A DNA stretch of 64,000 nucleotides from Alitabrizicola rongguiensis (GTDB lineage Bacteria > Pseudomonadota > Alphaproteobacteria > Rhodobacterales > Rhodobacteraceae): positions 310,001 to 374,000 of the forward strand of contig NZ_JAKENF010000001.1 in NCBI RefSeq assembly GCF_021491355.1. The letters run 5' to 3'. The position numbers were made by a program, and so were the translations under genes. Shown piece after piece: positions 55,077-62,747 of this stretch (its first letter is position 1; each line of letters starts with the position of its first letter). The notes beneath the pieces are model-generated. The model searched no databases. It was given only the letters and a program-made list of their open reading frames with translations, and was not told the DNA's origin.

Positions 55077-56215
55077 GCCCGGGCGCCCTTCTTCAAGAGC
55101 TCGCGTGCAATGATCATGCGCTGGATCTGGTTGGTGCCTTCGTAGATCTGGGTGATCTTCGCGTCCCGATAAAGCCTTTCCACCTCGAAGCCGCGGATAT
55201 AGCCCGAGCCGCCAAAAACCTGTACGGCATCTGCTGTCCGGGCGACCGCCATGTCGCCGGCAAAGCATTTGGCAATCGAGCAGGCCTTGGTCGCATCCTG
55301 GCCGCGGTCGATCTTCGAGGCGGCCGACTGGACGAGGAGCCGCGCCGCCTCGATGTCCTTGGCCATGTCGGCCAAAAGCCACTGGACGCCCTGAAACTCG
55401 GCAATCGCCTTGCCGAACTGTTTACGGGTGCCGGCGTAGTCCACCGCCGCTTCCAGTCCGGCCTGGGCGATCCCGACGGCCAGTGAGGCGATGCCGACAC
55501 GGCCCTTGTCGAGAACGCTCATCATCATGTGGAAACCGCGACCGGCGTCGCCCAGAAGTGCGTCGGGGCCAAGCCGGACATCGGTGAAGGTCAGCGCCCC
55601 GACCTGAGAGGCGCGTTGGCCCATCTTGTGTTCCTTGGGGCCGCGCTCGACGCCTTTCGCGTGCAGGTCGACGATGAAGATCGACATGCCGCGGTTCCCG
55701 GCCTCTTTGTCCGTCCGGGCAAGAACGAAGCCCAGGTCCGCGACGGGCGCGTTGTGGATCCAGATCTTGCCGCCGTTCAGCCGCCAGCCATCCCCATCCC
55801 GTTCCGCCGTCGTGCGGATGCCGGATACATCGGTCCCCGCCTCGGGTTCGGTGATGCAGTAGGCCACCTTGGTCTGCATCGCCAGGATCGGGGCCAGCAG
55901 CTTGCGCTGTGCATCTGTTCCATGGCGGACGAGCAGCGAGGAGATCAGTTCGACCAGGCCGCACTGGTCGGCAACCGACGCATAGCCGCGCGAGAGTTCC
56001 TCCATGACGATGGAATAGGTCAGGGTGTCGAACCCCGGACCGCCCATCGCTTCGGGCACACCGATCCCGAACAGGCCCAGCTTGGCCATCTCTTGATAAA
56101 GCTCGTCGGGGAAACGCTCGTCACGGTCAAGCGCTTCGGCCATGGGGCGGATCGCCTCGTCGGCAAAGCCGCGCGCCATGTCCCGAACCTGTTCCTGCAT
56201 CTCTGTCAAAAGCAT
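55073..56215 (-). CDS. acyl-CoA dehydrogenase
   Basis: This flavoenzyme introduces the alpha-beta double bond in an acyl-CoA and passes electrons to ETF. The 380-residue protein has the FAD stretch AYCITEPEAGTDVSGIRTTAERDGDGW, KIWIHNAP, GYIRGFEVERLYRDAKITQIYEGTNQIQRM, with catalytic Glu in YEGT near residue 359, and the usual four-domain order. It is the first gene of the minus-strand operon ending in etfBA. The divergent promoter region contains a perfect 16-bp palindrome. The acyl substrate is not clear; short or branched chain is likely. Confidence 0.92.
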   Translation of the reverse strand: MLLTEMQEQVRDMARGFADEAIRPMAEALDRDERFPDELYQEMAKLGLFGIGVPEAMGGPGFDTLTYSIVMEELSRGYASVADQCGLVELISSLLVRHGTDAQRKLLAPILAMQTKVAYCITEPEAGTDVSGIRTTAERDGDGWRLNGGKIWIHNAPVADLGFVLARTDKEAGNRGMSIFIVDLHAKGVERGPKEHKMGQRASQVGALTFTDVRLGPDALLGDAGRGFHMMMSVLDKGRVGIASLAVGIAQAGLEAAVDYAGTRKQFGKAIAEFQGVQWLLADMAKDIEAARLLVQSAASKIDRGQDATKACSIAKCFAGDMAVARTADAVQVFGGSGYIRGFEVERLYRDAKITQIYEGTNQIQRMIIARELLKKGARA

Positions 56216-56229
56216 CGTTGTGCCCTTTA

Positions 56230-56245
56230 GTAACTATGTAGTTAC
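56230..56245. promoter_or_regulatory. 16-bp palindromic operator before the acyl-CoA dehydrogenase operon
   Basis: GTAACT-ATGT-AGTTAC has perfect arms and lies 15 bases upstream of the acyl-CoA dehydrogenase start. The same arms recur at 61764-61779 and partly at 56323-56338, in the divergent promoter regions of this catabolic region. This suggests one shared repressor or activator that is not encoded in the window. Confidence 0.6.
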
Positions 56246-56322
56246 ATACTGGGCCATCCTTTGACGGTCAAGCGATTCCTCCTGTGAATGCCCTTGCCAG
56301 ACTCGGGCGCCCCTGCCATTAA

Positions 56323-56338
56323 TGCACTATATGGTTAC
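56323..56338. promoter_or_regulatory. degenerate copy of the same operator before aldo/keto reductase gene
   Basis: TGCACT-ATAT-GGTTAC keeps ACT and GTTAC of the 56230 palindrome at the same spacing, 15 bases before the aldo/keto reductase start. The match is weaker on its left arm. Confidence 0.35.
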
Positions 56339-56353
56339 TTATGGGAGGAATGG

Positions 56354-57370
56354 ATGCAGCCGTCGGATTTTCGCACCTTTGGCCGTTCGGGGCTGAAAGT
56401 CACCACGTTTGCCTTCGGCACCGCACCGGTCGGCAACCTGTTCCGGCCCATCGACGATGCAACCTCGGACGCGATGTTCCAGACATCGTGGGACGCCGGG
56501 ATCCGTTTCTACGATACGGCCCCCATGTACGGTCACGGGCTGGCCGAGCTGCGCACCAGCGAGAACCTGCGCTGGAAGCGGCGTGACGATTTCGTACTGT
56601 CGTCCAAGGTCGGGCGGCGGCTGGTCCCGGCAAAGCGCGAGACGATCGATTTCACGCCCTGGACCCAAGGCGCGCCGTTCAGGATGGAGTTCGACTACAC
56701 CTACGATGGCACGATGCGGGCGTTCGAGGACAGCCTGCAGCGGCTGGCGCTGGAACGGATGGACATCGTCTTCATCCACGACATCGACGTCTTCACGCGT
56801 GGCAAGGACCAGCCCGAGGTTTTCAAGCAGGCGATGGAAGGCTGCTACACGGCGCTGGCGCGGCTGCGCGACGAACAGGTGGTCACGGCCATCGGCGTGG
56901 GCGTCAACGAATGGGAGGTCTGCCACGAGGCGCTGAAGCAGCGCGATTTCGACTGCTTCCTGCTGGCAGGCCGCTACACCCTTCTGGAACAGGAGGCGCT
57001 GGACGCGTTCCTGCCGCTGTGTGAACAGCGCGGGGCGGCCGTGCTGGTCGGGGGCGGGTTCAACTCGGGCATCCTGGCGACGGGGGCAAAGCCCGGGGCG
57101 AAATACAACTACGGCGCGGCGCCTGCGCATGTCATGGAGAAGGTCGCCCGGATCGAGGTGGTCTGCGCCGAGTACAACGTTCCGCTTCCGGCCGCTGCGC
57201 TGCAGTTCGTGGTGGCCCATCCGGCGGTGCCGTCATTCTGTGCCGGCACGCGGACGGTGGAACAGTTGAAGCAGAACCTGGCGTGGTTTAGCCAGCCGAT
57301 CCCGGCAGAGTTCTGGGCGGCGCTCAAGTCCAAGGGCCTGTTGCGCGAGGATGCTCCGGTTCCGGCATGA
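56354..57370 (+). CDS. aldo/keto reductase
   Basis: The 338-residue NAD(P)-dependent barrel is close to the L-fucose dehydrogenase / pyridoxal 4-dehydrogenase group. The start at 56354 has GGGAGG upstream and gives MQPSDFRTFGRSGLKVTTFAFGTAPVGNLFRP. The catalytic set is visible: Asp and Tyr in RFYDTAPMYGHGLAE, Lys in LSSKVGRRL, His in MDIVFIHDIDV. It overlaps the MaoC-type gene. It likely oxidises a sugar or hydroxy-aldehyde at the entry of the pathway. Confidence 0.9.
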   Translation: MQPSDFRTFGRSGLKVTTFAFGTAPVGNLFRPIDDATSDAMFQTSWDAGIRFYDTAPMYGHGLAELRTSENLRWKRRDDFVLSSKVGRRLVPAKRETIDFTPWTQGAPFRMEFDYTYDGTMRAFEDSLQRLALERMDIVFIHDIDVFTRGKDQPEVFKQAMEGCYTALARLRDEQVVTAIGVGVNEWEVCHEALKQRDFDCFLLAGRYTLLEQEALDAFLPLCEQRGAAVLVGGGFNSGILATGAKPGAKYNYGAAPAHVMEKVARIEVVCAEYNVPLPAAALQFVVAHPAVPSFCAGTRTVEQLKQNLAWFSQPIPAEFWAALKSKGLLREDAPVPA

Positions 57371-57819
57371 CCCGGCGGCAGCTGCCCCCCGGGCTTTATG
57401 GCCACAGCGTTCTGGGGATCGGAGATCGGATAGAAACGGCCCGGGTGAAGGTCACGCCTGAGGCGATCGATCGCTTCGCGGACCTCTCCGGCGACCGCTT
57501 TGCCTTGCACATGGACGATGCCGCCGCGCGTAAGCTTGGGTTTCCGGCCCGTGTGGCGCATGGGCTTCTGGTCCTGTCGCTGATCGACGGGCTGAAGAAC
57601 CAGTCGCCGGTCCGGCTGGATGCGGTGGCTTCTCTGGGTTGGGACATCCGGTTCCGAGCGCCGGTGTTTGCGGGCGATGAGGTGAAGGCGACCTTCACAG
57701 TGGACTCAATGCGCCCCGCACGCGACGGCCGGGGGATCGTGGTCTTTGCGGTCGAGGCGCGCAACCAGCAGGACGAGGTTGTGCAGCAGGGCACCACCAC
57801 CCTGATGATGCGGCCCTGA
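57367..57819 (+). CDS. MaoC-family (R)-enoyl-CoA hydratase-like protein
   Basis: The 150-residue hot-dog-fold protein has VTPEAIDRFADLSGDRFALHMDDAAARKLGFPARVAHGLLVLSLIDGL, in which Asp and His of the hydratase 2 motif lie around DRFALHMD, followed by FRAPVFAGDEVKATF. It would hydrate or dehydrate a CoA thioester. Four-base overlap with the aldo/keto reductase gene shows they are one operon. It ends 2 bases before the convergent glycerate kinase gene. Confidence 0.88.
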   Translation: MTRRQLPPGLYGHSVLGIGDRIETARVKVTPEAIDRFADLSGDRFALHMDDAAARKLGFPARVAHGLLVLSLIDGLKNQSPVRLDAVASLGWDIRFRAPVFAGDEVKATFTVDSMRPARDGRGIVVFAVEARNQQDEVVQQGTTTLMMRP

Positions 57820-57821
57820 CC

Positions 57822-59081
57822 TCAGCGCAGCAGGATCGCGCGGAAGTCGTTGACGTTGGTCCCCGTCGGTCCGGGTACGAACAGATCACCCAAGGCAGAA
57901 AAGGCGCTGTAGGCATCGTTGCCGGCAAGGAAGGCCGCCGGGTCGTGGCCCAGAGCGCGCAGGCGGGGTGCGGTAGTGCCGGTCGCAAAGGCCCCGGCGT
58001 TGTCCTCGGACCCATCGATGCCGTCTGTGTCAGCGGCAAGCGCGGCGAAGGGCAGGCCCTCGGCGGCCAGTGCGGTTGCCAAAAGGAACTCGGTGTTGCG
58101 CCCGCCCTTGCCCTTGGCCCGCAGGGTCACGGTGGTTTCCCCGCCTGAAAGCAGGACCACGGGCCGGGCAAACGGGCGGTCGCGCAAGGCAACCTCGCGA
58201 GCAATCGCGGCGTGGACGCGACCGACGTCGCGGGCTTCGCCCTCGATGGCATCCGACAGGATCACGGCGGGGACGCCTTGCGCTTCGGCGACCCCGGCCG
58301 CAGCCTCTAGCGACAGGCGGGCCGAGGCGATGACTTTCACCTCATGACCGGCAAAGACAGGAACGCCCGGGTCGGGCGCCTGCCCCTGATCCCCGGCCAG
58401 CCATTGCGCCACGGCTGTGGGCAGCGCGATGCGCCAGCTGGTCACCATAGCGCGGGCTTCGGACCGGGTAACTGCATCGGGGACCGTGGGGCCGCTGGCC
58501 ACCTGGGCCGGATCGTCCCCCGGCACATCCGACACCACGAGGGTCACTACCTTGGCCGGGTGGCAGACCGCGGCCAGGCGCCCGCCCTTGATGCCCGAGA
58601 CCTGCTTGCGGATTGCGTTCATCACCGAGATCGGTGCGCCCGACGCCAGCAAAGCCTGGTTCAGCGCGGCCTCATCCTCCAGCGTCAGGTCGCCTGGCGG
58701 ACAGGGCAGCAGCGCCGAACCACCGCCGCAGATCAGCGCGACCACCAGATCGTCGGGCCCTAGCCCCCTGACCGCATCGAAAAGGGCCGCTGACGCCCGC
58801 AGTCCCGCAGCGTCCGGAACAGGATGCGCGGCTTCCAGAACCCGGATCCGCCGCGTGGGGCAGGCATAGCCGTAGCGGGTGACGACCACGCCCTCCAGTG
58901 GGCCATCCCACTGTGCCTCGAACGCTGCCGCCAGTTGCGCGGCACCCTTGCCAGCGCCGATCACCACCGTTCGCCCCTGCGGCCGGGGTGGCAGATGTGC
59001 CGCAATCGCCAAGGCCGGATCGGCCGCCTGCACTGCCGCCTCGAACAGACCCGTCAGGAACGTCCGATCCTCAGGGCTCAA
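57822..59081 (-). CDS. glycerate 2-kinase (MOFRL family)
   Basis: The enzyme phosphorylates D-glycerate to 2-phosphoglycerate for entry into central metabolism. The 419-residue protein has GRTVVIGAGKGAAQLAAAF in the N-terminal domain, then VALICGGGSALLPCPPGDLTLEDEAALNQALLASG. The MOFRL C-terminal stretch is RPVVLLSGGETTVTLRAKGKGGRNTEFLLATALA. It overlaps the Dabb gene by four bases and is last in the CoA-transferase operon, so the pathway may release glycerate or hydroxypyruvate. Confidence 0.92.
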   Translation of the reverse strand: MSPEDRTFLTGLFEAAVQAADPALAIAAHLPPRPQGRTVVIGAGKGAAQLAAAFEAQWDGPLEGVVVTRYGYACPTRRIRVLEAAHPVPDAAGLRASAALFDAVRGLGPDDLVVALICGGGSALLPCPPGDLTLEDEAALNQALLASGAPISVMNAIRKQVSGIKGGRLAAVCHPAKVVTLVVSDVPGDDPAQVASGPTVPDAVTRSEARAMVTSWRIALPTAVAQWLAGDQGQAPDPGVPVFAGHEVKVIASARLSLEAAAGVAEAQGVPAVILSDAIEGEARDVGRVHAAIAREVALRDRPFARPVVLLSGGETTVTLRAKGKGGRNTEFLLATALAAEGLPFAALAADTDGIDGSEDNAGAFATGTTAPRLRALGHDPAAFLAGNDAYSAFSALGDLFVPGPTGTNVNDFRAILLR

Positions 59082-59389
59082 AGCGCGACATCCGCCACGA
59101 AGATACTGTCGACTCCGCCGTCCAGTTCGGCCAGGACGCGCGCGCCGATCACCTTGTGCAGGGGATCGTCCAGGTAGGTGTCCCGCACTCCGGCGTCCCG
59201 GAAATCGAACCAGAAGACATCGTTGAAGCCCCGCACCAGCGGCGTTTCGACCGAGACATTGTCGAAGTGCCGGAAGTCGAGGATGCCGTCGATGTGCCCC
59301 TTCAGGCCGGCAAGGTCACGGAAGAGCGAAGCCTTAGTTTCTGCCGTGGTCCCCGCGCGGAAGCGCAGTGCAACGATGTGACGGATCAT
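59078..59389 (-). CDS. Dabb-domain (stress-responsive alpha/beta barrel) protein
   Basis: The ATG at 59389 has AAAGGA upstream and gives 103 residues: MIRHIVALRFRAGTTAETKASLFRDLAGLKGHIDGILDFRHFDNVSVE, then DVFWFDFRDAGVRDTYLDDPLHKVIGARVL. This is the small dimeric ferredoxin-like Dabb fold, with the His near residue 4 and the late DPLHK. Such proteins can catalyse minor isomerisations or cyclisations or act as chaperones. Here it is sandwiched between enoyl-CoA hydratase and glycerate kinase, so a pathway role is likely. Confidence 0.85.
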   Translation of the reverse strand: MIRHIVALRFRAGTTAETKASLFRDLAGLKGHIDGILDFRHFDNVSVETPLVRGFNDVFWFDFRDAGVRDTYLDDPLHKVIGARVLAELDGGVDSIFVADVAL

Positions 59390-59390
59390 C

Positions 59391-60167
59391 CTAATCCTTT
59401 CTGAAATCGGGTTTGCGCTTGTCCCGATAGGCGGCAAGCCCCTCGGCCAGGCCGGGTGAGGCGGCGGCGATGGTTCCGGCCAGCGCCTCGATCACCCGTT
59501 CGCGTTCTTCGCCCTCGGCGGCGTTCACCAGCATCTTGGTCAGTTCACTGGCGCGGGGCGACCGAGCGCGAAGCCGTTCGACAACCTGATCCGCGGCCAC
59601 CAATCCCTTGCCCTGCGGCACGACCTGATCGACAACACCCAGCGTCAGCGCCTGCTCCGCGGTCAGGACCTCTCCCATCAAGGCCATCCGCCGGACAACC
59701 TGCGCGCCGAAGCGGCGGACCGTCCTCTGGGTACCGGACCAGCCAGGAATGACACCAAGGCCGGTTTCCGGCAGGCCAAGCTTCACATGCGCCTCGGCGA
59801 TCCGCAGGTCGGCACAGGCGGCCAGTTCCAGGCCCCCGCCAAGGCAATGGCCGTTCAGGACGGCAATCACCGGGGCTGTCAGGCGGGCGAGCGCGTCAAA
59901 GGCGAGGTGGCCGTCGCGCAGCCAGTGACGGCCGAAGTCGTCTGGCGTCAGGCTGGACCAGTTTGCGATGTCGCCTCCGGCGCAGAAGGACTTGTTCCCC
60001 TCGCCGGTCAGGATAACGGCGCAAGCTCCCGCGCGTTCGATCTGGCGACATAAGGCAAGGAGTGCATCGACCATCTCGGCATCAAGCGCATTGTGCTTGT
60101 CGGCCCTGCGGATCGTCAGGCGCGCCACCCCGTCCGAGATGGCAAGGTCAAGCCGAGGGTCGGTCAC
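59391..60167 (-). CDS. enoyl-CoA hydratase/isomerase family protein
   Basis: This is a crotonase-fold protein of 258 residues: RRADKHNALDAEMVDALLALC, GEGNKSFCAGGDIANW (oxyanion part), VIAVLNGHCLGGGLELAACADLRIAE (first catalytic Glu), and GLPETGLGVIPGWSGTQRTVRRFGA (second Glu). Both glutamates are kept, so hydratase activity is plausible. It overlaps the CoA-transferase gene by four bases. Confidence 0.9.
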   Translation of the reverse strand: MTDPRLDLAISDGVARLTIRRADKHNALDAEMVDALLALCRQIERAGACAVILTGEGNKSFCAGGDIANWSSLTPDDFGRHWLRDGHLAFDALARLTAPVIAVLNGHCLGGGLELAACADLRIAEAHVKLGLPETGLGVIPGWSGTQRTVRRFGAQVVRRMALMGEVLTAEQALTLGVVDQVVPQGKGLVAADQVVERLRARSPRASELTKMLVNAAEGEERERVIEALAGTIAAASPGLAEGLAAYRDKRKPDFRKD

Positions 60168-61735
60168 AGCGCAAGGCCCATCGGTTCGGGCTGGAACAGC
60201 CGCGCGTCCATCGTTTTCAGGTCCTTTGCAACGGCGAGCGGCGTTGCGGCCTGATCCAGAACGTCGCGTTGCAGGTCAAGGCCGGGGGCGATTTCGGACA
60301 CCATCAACCCGCTGTCGACCAGCCGCAGGACGCAGCGCTCGGTGACATAAGTGATGTCCTGGCCCTGCATCCGTGCGCGCTTGCCCGAGAAGCTGACCTG
60401 ATCGACCTTGGGCACGATCTTTGCGATCCGGCCTTCCTTATCGATGACCAGCCGTCCGTCTTCGAGGTGCATCTTCGCCCCGGCGTTGAAGTTGCCCGAA
60501 AAGACGATCTTGCGGGCGCGCGCGGTGATGTCGACGAAGCCTCCGGCCCCGGCGGTGCGGTGCGGGGTGGCCGACAGGCGGCTGACGTTGACCGAGCCTT
60601 CAGCGTCGATTTCCAGGAACGACAGCAGCGAACAGTCGAAACCCCCGGCCTGGAAGTAGATGAACTGGTGCGGTGAGGCGACGAAAGCCTCGGCGTTCGA
60701 GGCGCAGCCGAACTTGAAGTCGAGGAGGGGGACGCCGCCCACTGCGCCCTGTTCGATGACCCAGGTGACCTTGCCGTGGTGGCCTTCCTCGATCAGGACG
60801 CGTGGCACGTTGGCCGAGATGCCAAAGCCGATGTTCACCGCCCAGCCGGGCCGCATCTCCATGGCGACGCGACGGGCGATGACCTTTGCGACGTTGAATT
60901 CGGCCAGGCGGAAGGTGTGCAGCGGCCGGAACAGCTCGCCCGAGATTGCGGGGTCATAGGCGGTTGCGGTGGTCTGCAACTGATCCGGCGCCTCGACGAT
61001 GACGTCGACAAGGATGCCCGGGACGCGAACATCGTGCGGGCGGAAGGTGCCGACGGCGGCGATGCGCTTGACCTGGGCGATGACAATGCCGCCGGAATTG
61101 CGGGCCGAAAGTGCCATCTCCATCGCGCCAAGGGTGGCGCCTTCGTGTTCGAAGGTGAGATTGCCGTTTTCGTCGGCGGTCGTGGCGCGGATGATCGCCA
61201 CATCCGGGCGCAGCGCCGGGAAGTGCAGCCAGGTGTCGCCGTCGAACTCTACCCGCTTGACCAGCGGCAGGGCCCGGGCGCTGGCGTTCATGGCGCAGCC
61301 ATCGATGTCGGGATCGACGAAGGTATCCATGCCGACCTTGGTCAGGACGCCGGGCCGCTTGGCCGCCCCTTCGCGCAACATGTCGAAGAGGATGCCGGAG
61401 GGGACGTTCCAGGCCGCCAGGTCCTCGGCCAGGATCCGTTGCCAGATCAGCGGGGGATCGGCGTTGGTCGGGCCCGAAGGGTAGGAGCCGCCCAGGATGC
61501 GCGCGATCATGCCCTTGTGGGCGATGTGGTCGACGCCCTTGGTCCCGAACATGTCACCGGCGGTGATGGGGTGGATCGTGGTCAGTCCGCGCGGGGCGCC
61601 CTCTTCCAGGAAACGCTCGCCCAGGGCCTTAAGGACGGCATCCGGACAAAGCAGGCCGGAGGACGAATTCACCGCCACCACCGCCCCGTCCTTGACCAGG
61701 CGCGCCGCCTCTGCAGCAGACTTGACTTTGCTCAC
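60164..61735 (-). CDS. acyl-CoA:carboxylate CoA-transferase (YdiF/PCT family)
   Basis: This is a fused alpha-beta family I CoA-transferase of 523 residues, which activates an acid by moving CoA from another thioester. It has the N-terminal SGLLCPDAVLKALGERFLEEGAPRGLTTIHP, IIRATTADENGNLTFEHEGA, and the WVIEQGAVGGVPLLDFKFG segment with E328 as the likely catalytic glutamate. AGGFVDITARARKIVFSGNF follows in the second half. It is the first gene of the minus-strand operon with enoyl-CoA hydratase, Dabb and glycerate kinase. The operator palindrome lies 29 bases before its start. Confidence 0.9.
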   Translation of the reverse strand: MSKVKSAAEAARLVKDGAVVAVNSSSGLLCPDAVLKALGERFLEEGAPRGLTTIHPITAGDMFGTKGVDHIAHKGMIARILGGSYPSGPTNADPPLIWQRILAEDLAAWNVPSGILFDMLREGAAKRPGVLTKVGMDTFVDPDIDGCAMNASARALPLVKRVEFDGDTWLHFPALRPDVAIIRATTADENGNLTFEHEGATLGAMEMALSARNSGGIVIAQVKRIAAVGTFRPHDVRVPGILVDVIVEAPDQLQTTATAYDPAISGELFRPLHTFRLAEFNVAKVIARRVAMEMRPGWAVNIGFGISANVPRVLIEEGHHGKVTWVIEQGAVGGVPLLDFKFGCASNAEAFVASPHQFIYFQAGGFDCSLLSFLEIDAEGSVNVSRLSATPHRTAGAGGFVDITARARKIVFSGNFNAGAKMHLEDGRLVIDKEGRIAKIVPKVDQVSFSGKRARMQGQDITYVTERCVLRLVDSGLMVSEIAPGLDLQRDVLDQAATPLAVAKDLKTMDARLFQPEPMGLAL

Positions 61736-61763
61736 GGCGGACTCCTTCCGGGTTGGCTTTAAG

Positions 61764-61779
61764 TAACTAACCAGTTATA
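61764..61779. promoter_or_regulatory. operator palindrome between CoA-transferase and aldo/keto reductase genes
   Basis: GTAACT-AACC-AGTTAT differs from perfect symmetry by one base and matches the arms of the palindrome at 56230-56245. It lies in the 134-base divergent promoter region serving the CoA-transferase operon and the second aldo/keto reductase. Confidence 0.55.
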
Positions 61780-61869
61780 ACGATAGCGAAGGTGGCCGCC
61801 CAAGATCAAGCCTCAATTGCGCGACTATGGGATCGAGTTGCCGGGACTTGGACAGGAGGAGCGCCACCA

Positions 61870-62688
61870 ATGAACATCACTCTCCAGAAGACCCACCAAC
61901 GCGCCTTCGGGACGTTCCCGCTGAAGGGCGACGTTCTGCGCCAGGCGGTCCACGATGCGGTGGAAGCCGGCTATCGCGCCTTCGACACGGCCCAGATGTA
62001 CCAGAACGAGCCGGACACTGGTCTTGCGCTGGCCGACTGCGGGCTGGCGCGCGACGAGCTTTGCATCACCACCAAGGTCGGAGTCGAGAACTTTACCAAG
62101 GCGACGTTCATGCCCTCGGTCGAGCGGTCGCTGAGGGAGCTGCGGGTCGATCATGTGGACGTCCTGCTGCTGCACTGGCCGACGCCCGGCGGGGATGTCC
62201 GGGAATCGCTGGAGCTGCTGCAAGCGGCCAAGGATCGCGGGTATACCCGGCATATCGGCGTGTCGAACTACACCGCCGCGATGATGGCCTTTGCGAAGAC
62301 CGTGGTGTCGGACCCGCTGGTGACGAACCAAGTCGAGTTCCATCCGCTGCTGGATCAGACAAAACTTCTGAAGGCGGCGAACGACACCGGCATTCCTTTG
62401 GCCGCCTATTCCTCGGTCGCGCGGGGCGAGGTGTTCAAGTATCCGCTCTTTGCCGAAATCGGGGCGGGATACGGCAAGTCGGCTGGGCAGGTCGTTCTTC
62501 GCTGGATCCTGCAGAAGGGGGTGCAGGTGAATTGCATGTCGACAAAGGCGGCGAACATCCGGGCGAACTTTGACATCATGGATTTCACCTTGTCGTCGAT
62601 CGACATGGCGCGGATCGACGCCATGACGGCCATGAACTACCGGATCATCGGCAAGAACCTGATCCCCTATGCGCCGGACTTTGACTGA
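61870..62688 (+). CDS. aldo/keto reductase (AKR, 2,5-diketo-D-gluconate reductase-like)
   Basis: The ATG at 61870 follows AGGAGG and gives 272 residues. The tetrad is visible: Asp and Tyr in GYRAFDTAQMYQNE, Lys in LCITTKVG, His in VDVLLLHWPTPGG. VTNQVEFHPLLDQTKLL and VVLRWILQKGVQVNCMSTKA are usual AKR3/AKR5 stretches. It likely handles an aldehyde or keto sugar of the same regulon, as it shares the operator region with the CoA-transferase operon. Confidence 0.9.
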   Translation: MNITLQKTHQRAFGTFPLKGDVLRQAVHDAVEAGYRAFDTAQMYQNEPDTGLALADCGLARDELCITTKVGVENFTKATFMPSVERSLRELRVDHVDVLLLHWPTPGGDVRESLELLQAAKDRGYTRHIGVSNYTAAMMAFAKTVVSDPLVTNQVEFHPLLDQTKLLKAANDTGIPLAAYSSVARGEVFKYPLFAEIGAGYGKSAGQVVLRWILQKGVQVNCMSTKAANIRANFDIMDFTLSSIDMARIDAMTAMNYRIIGKNLIPYAPDFD

Positions 62689-62697
62689 AACGAAATC

Positions 62698-62721
62698 GGG
62701 GCGGCCTGCAAGGACCGCCCC
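62698..62721. terminator. GC-rich hairpin between convergent genes
   Basis: GGGGCGG pairs with CCGCCCC across a 10-base loop that can form two further pairs. It lies 10 bases after the aldo/keto reductase stop and 27 bases before the end of the convergent GMC oxidoreductase gene. There is no U-tract, so it is a candidate only. Confidence 0.45.
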
Positions 62722-62747
62722 AGGTTGCGCATCAGCCGGGAGGTGGC

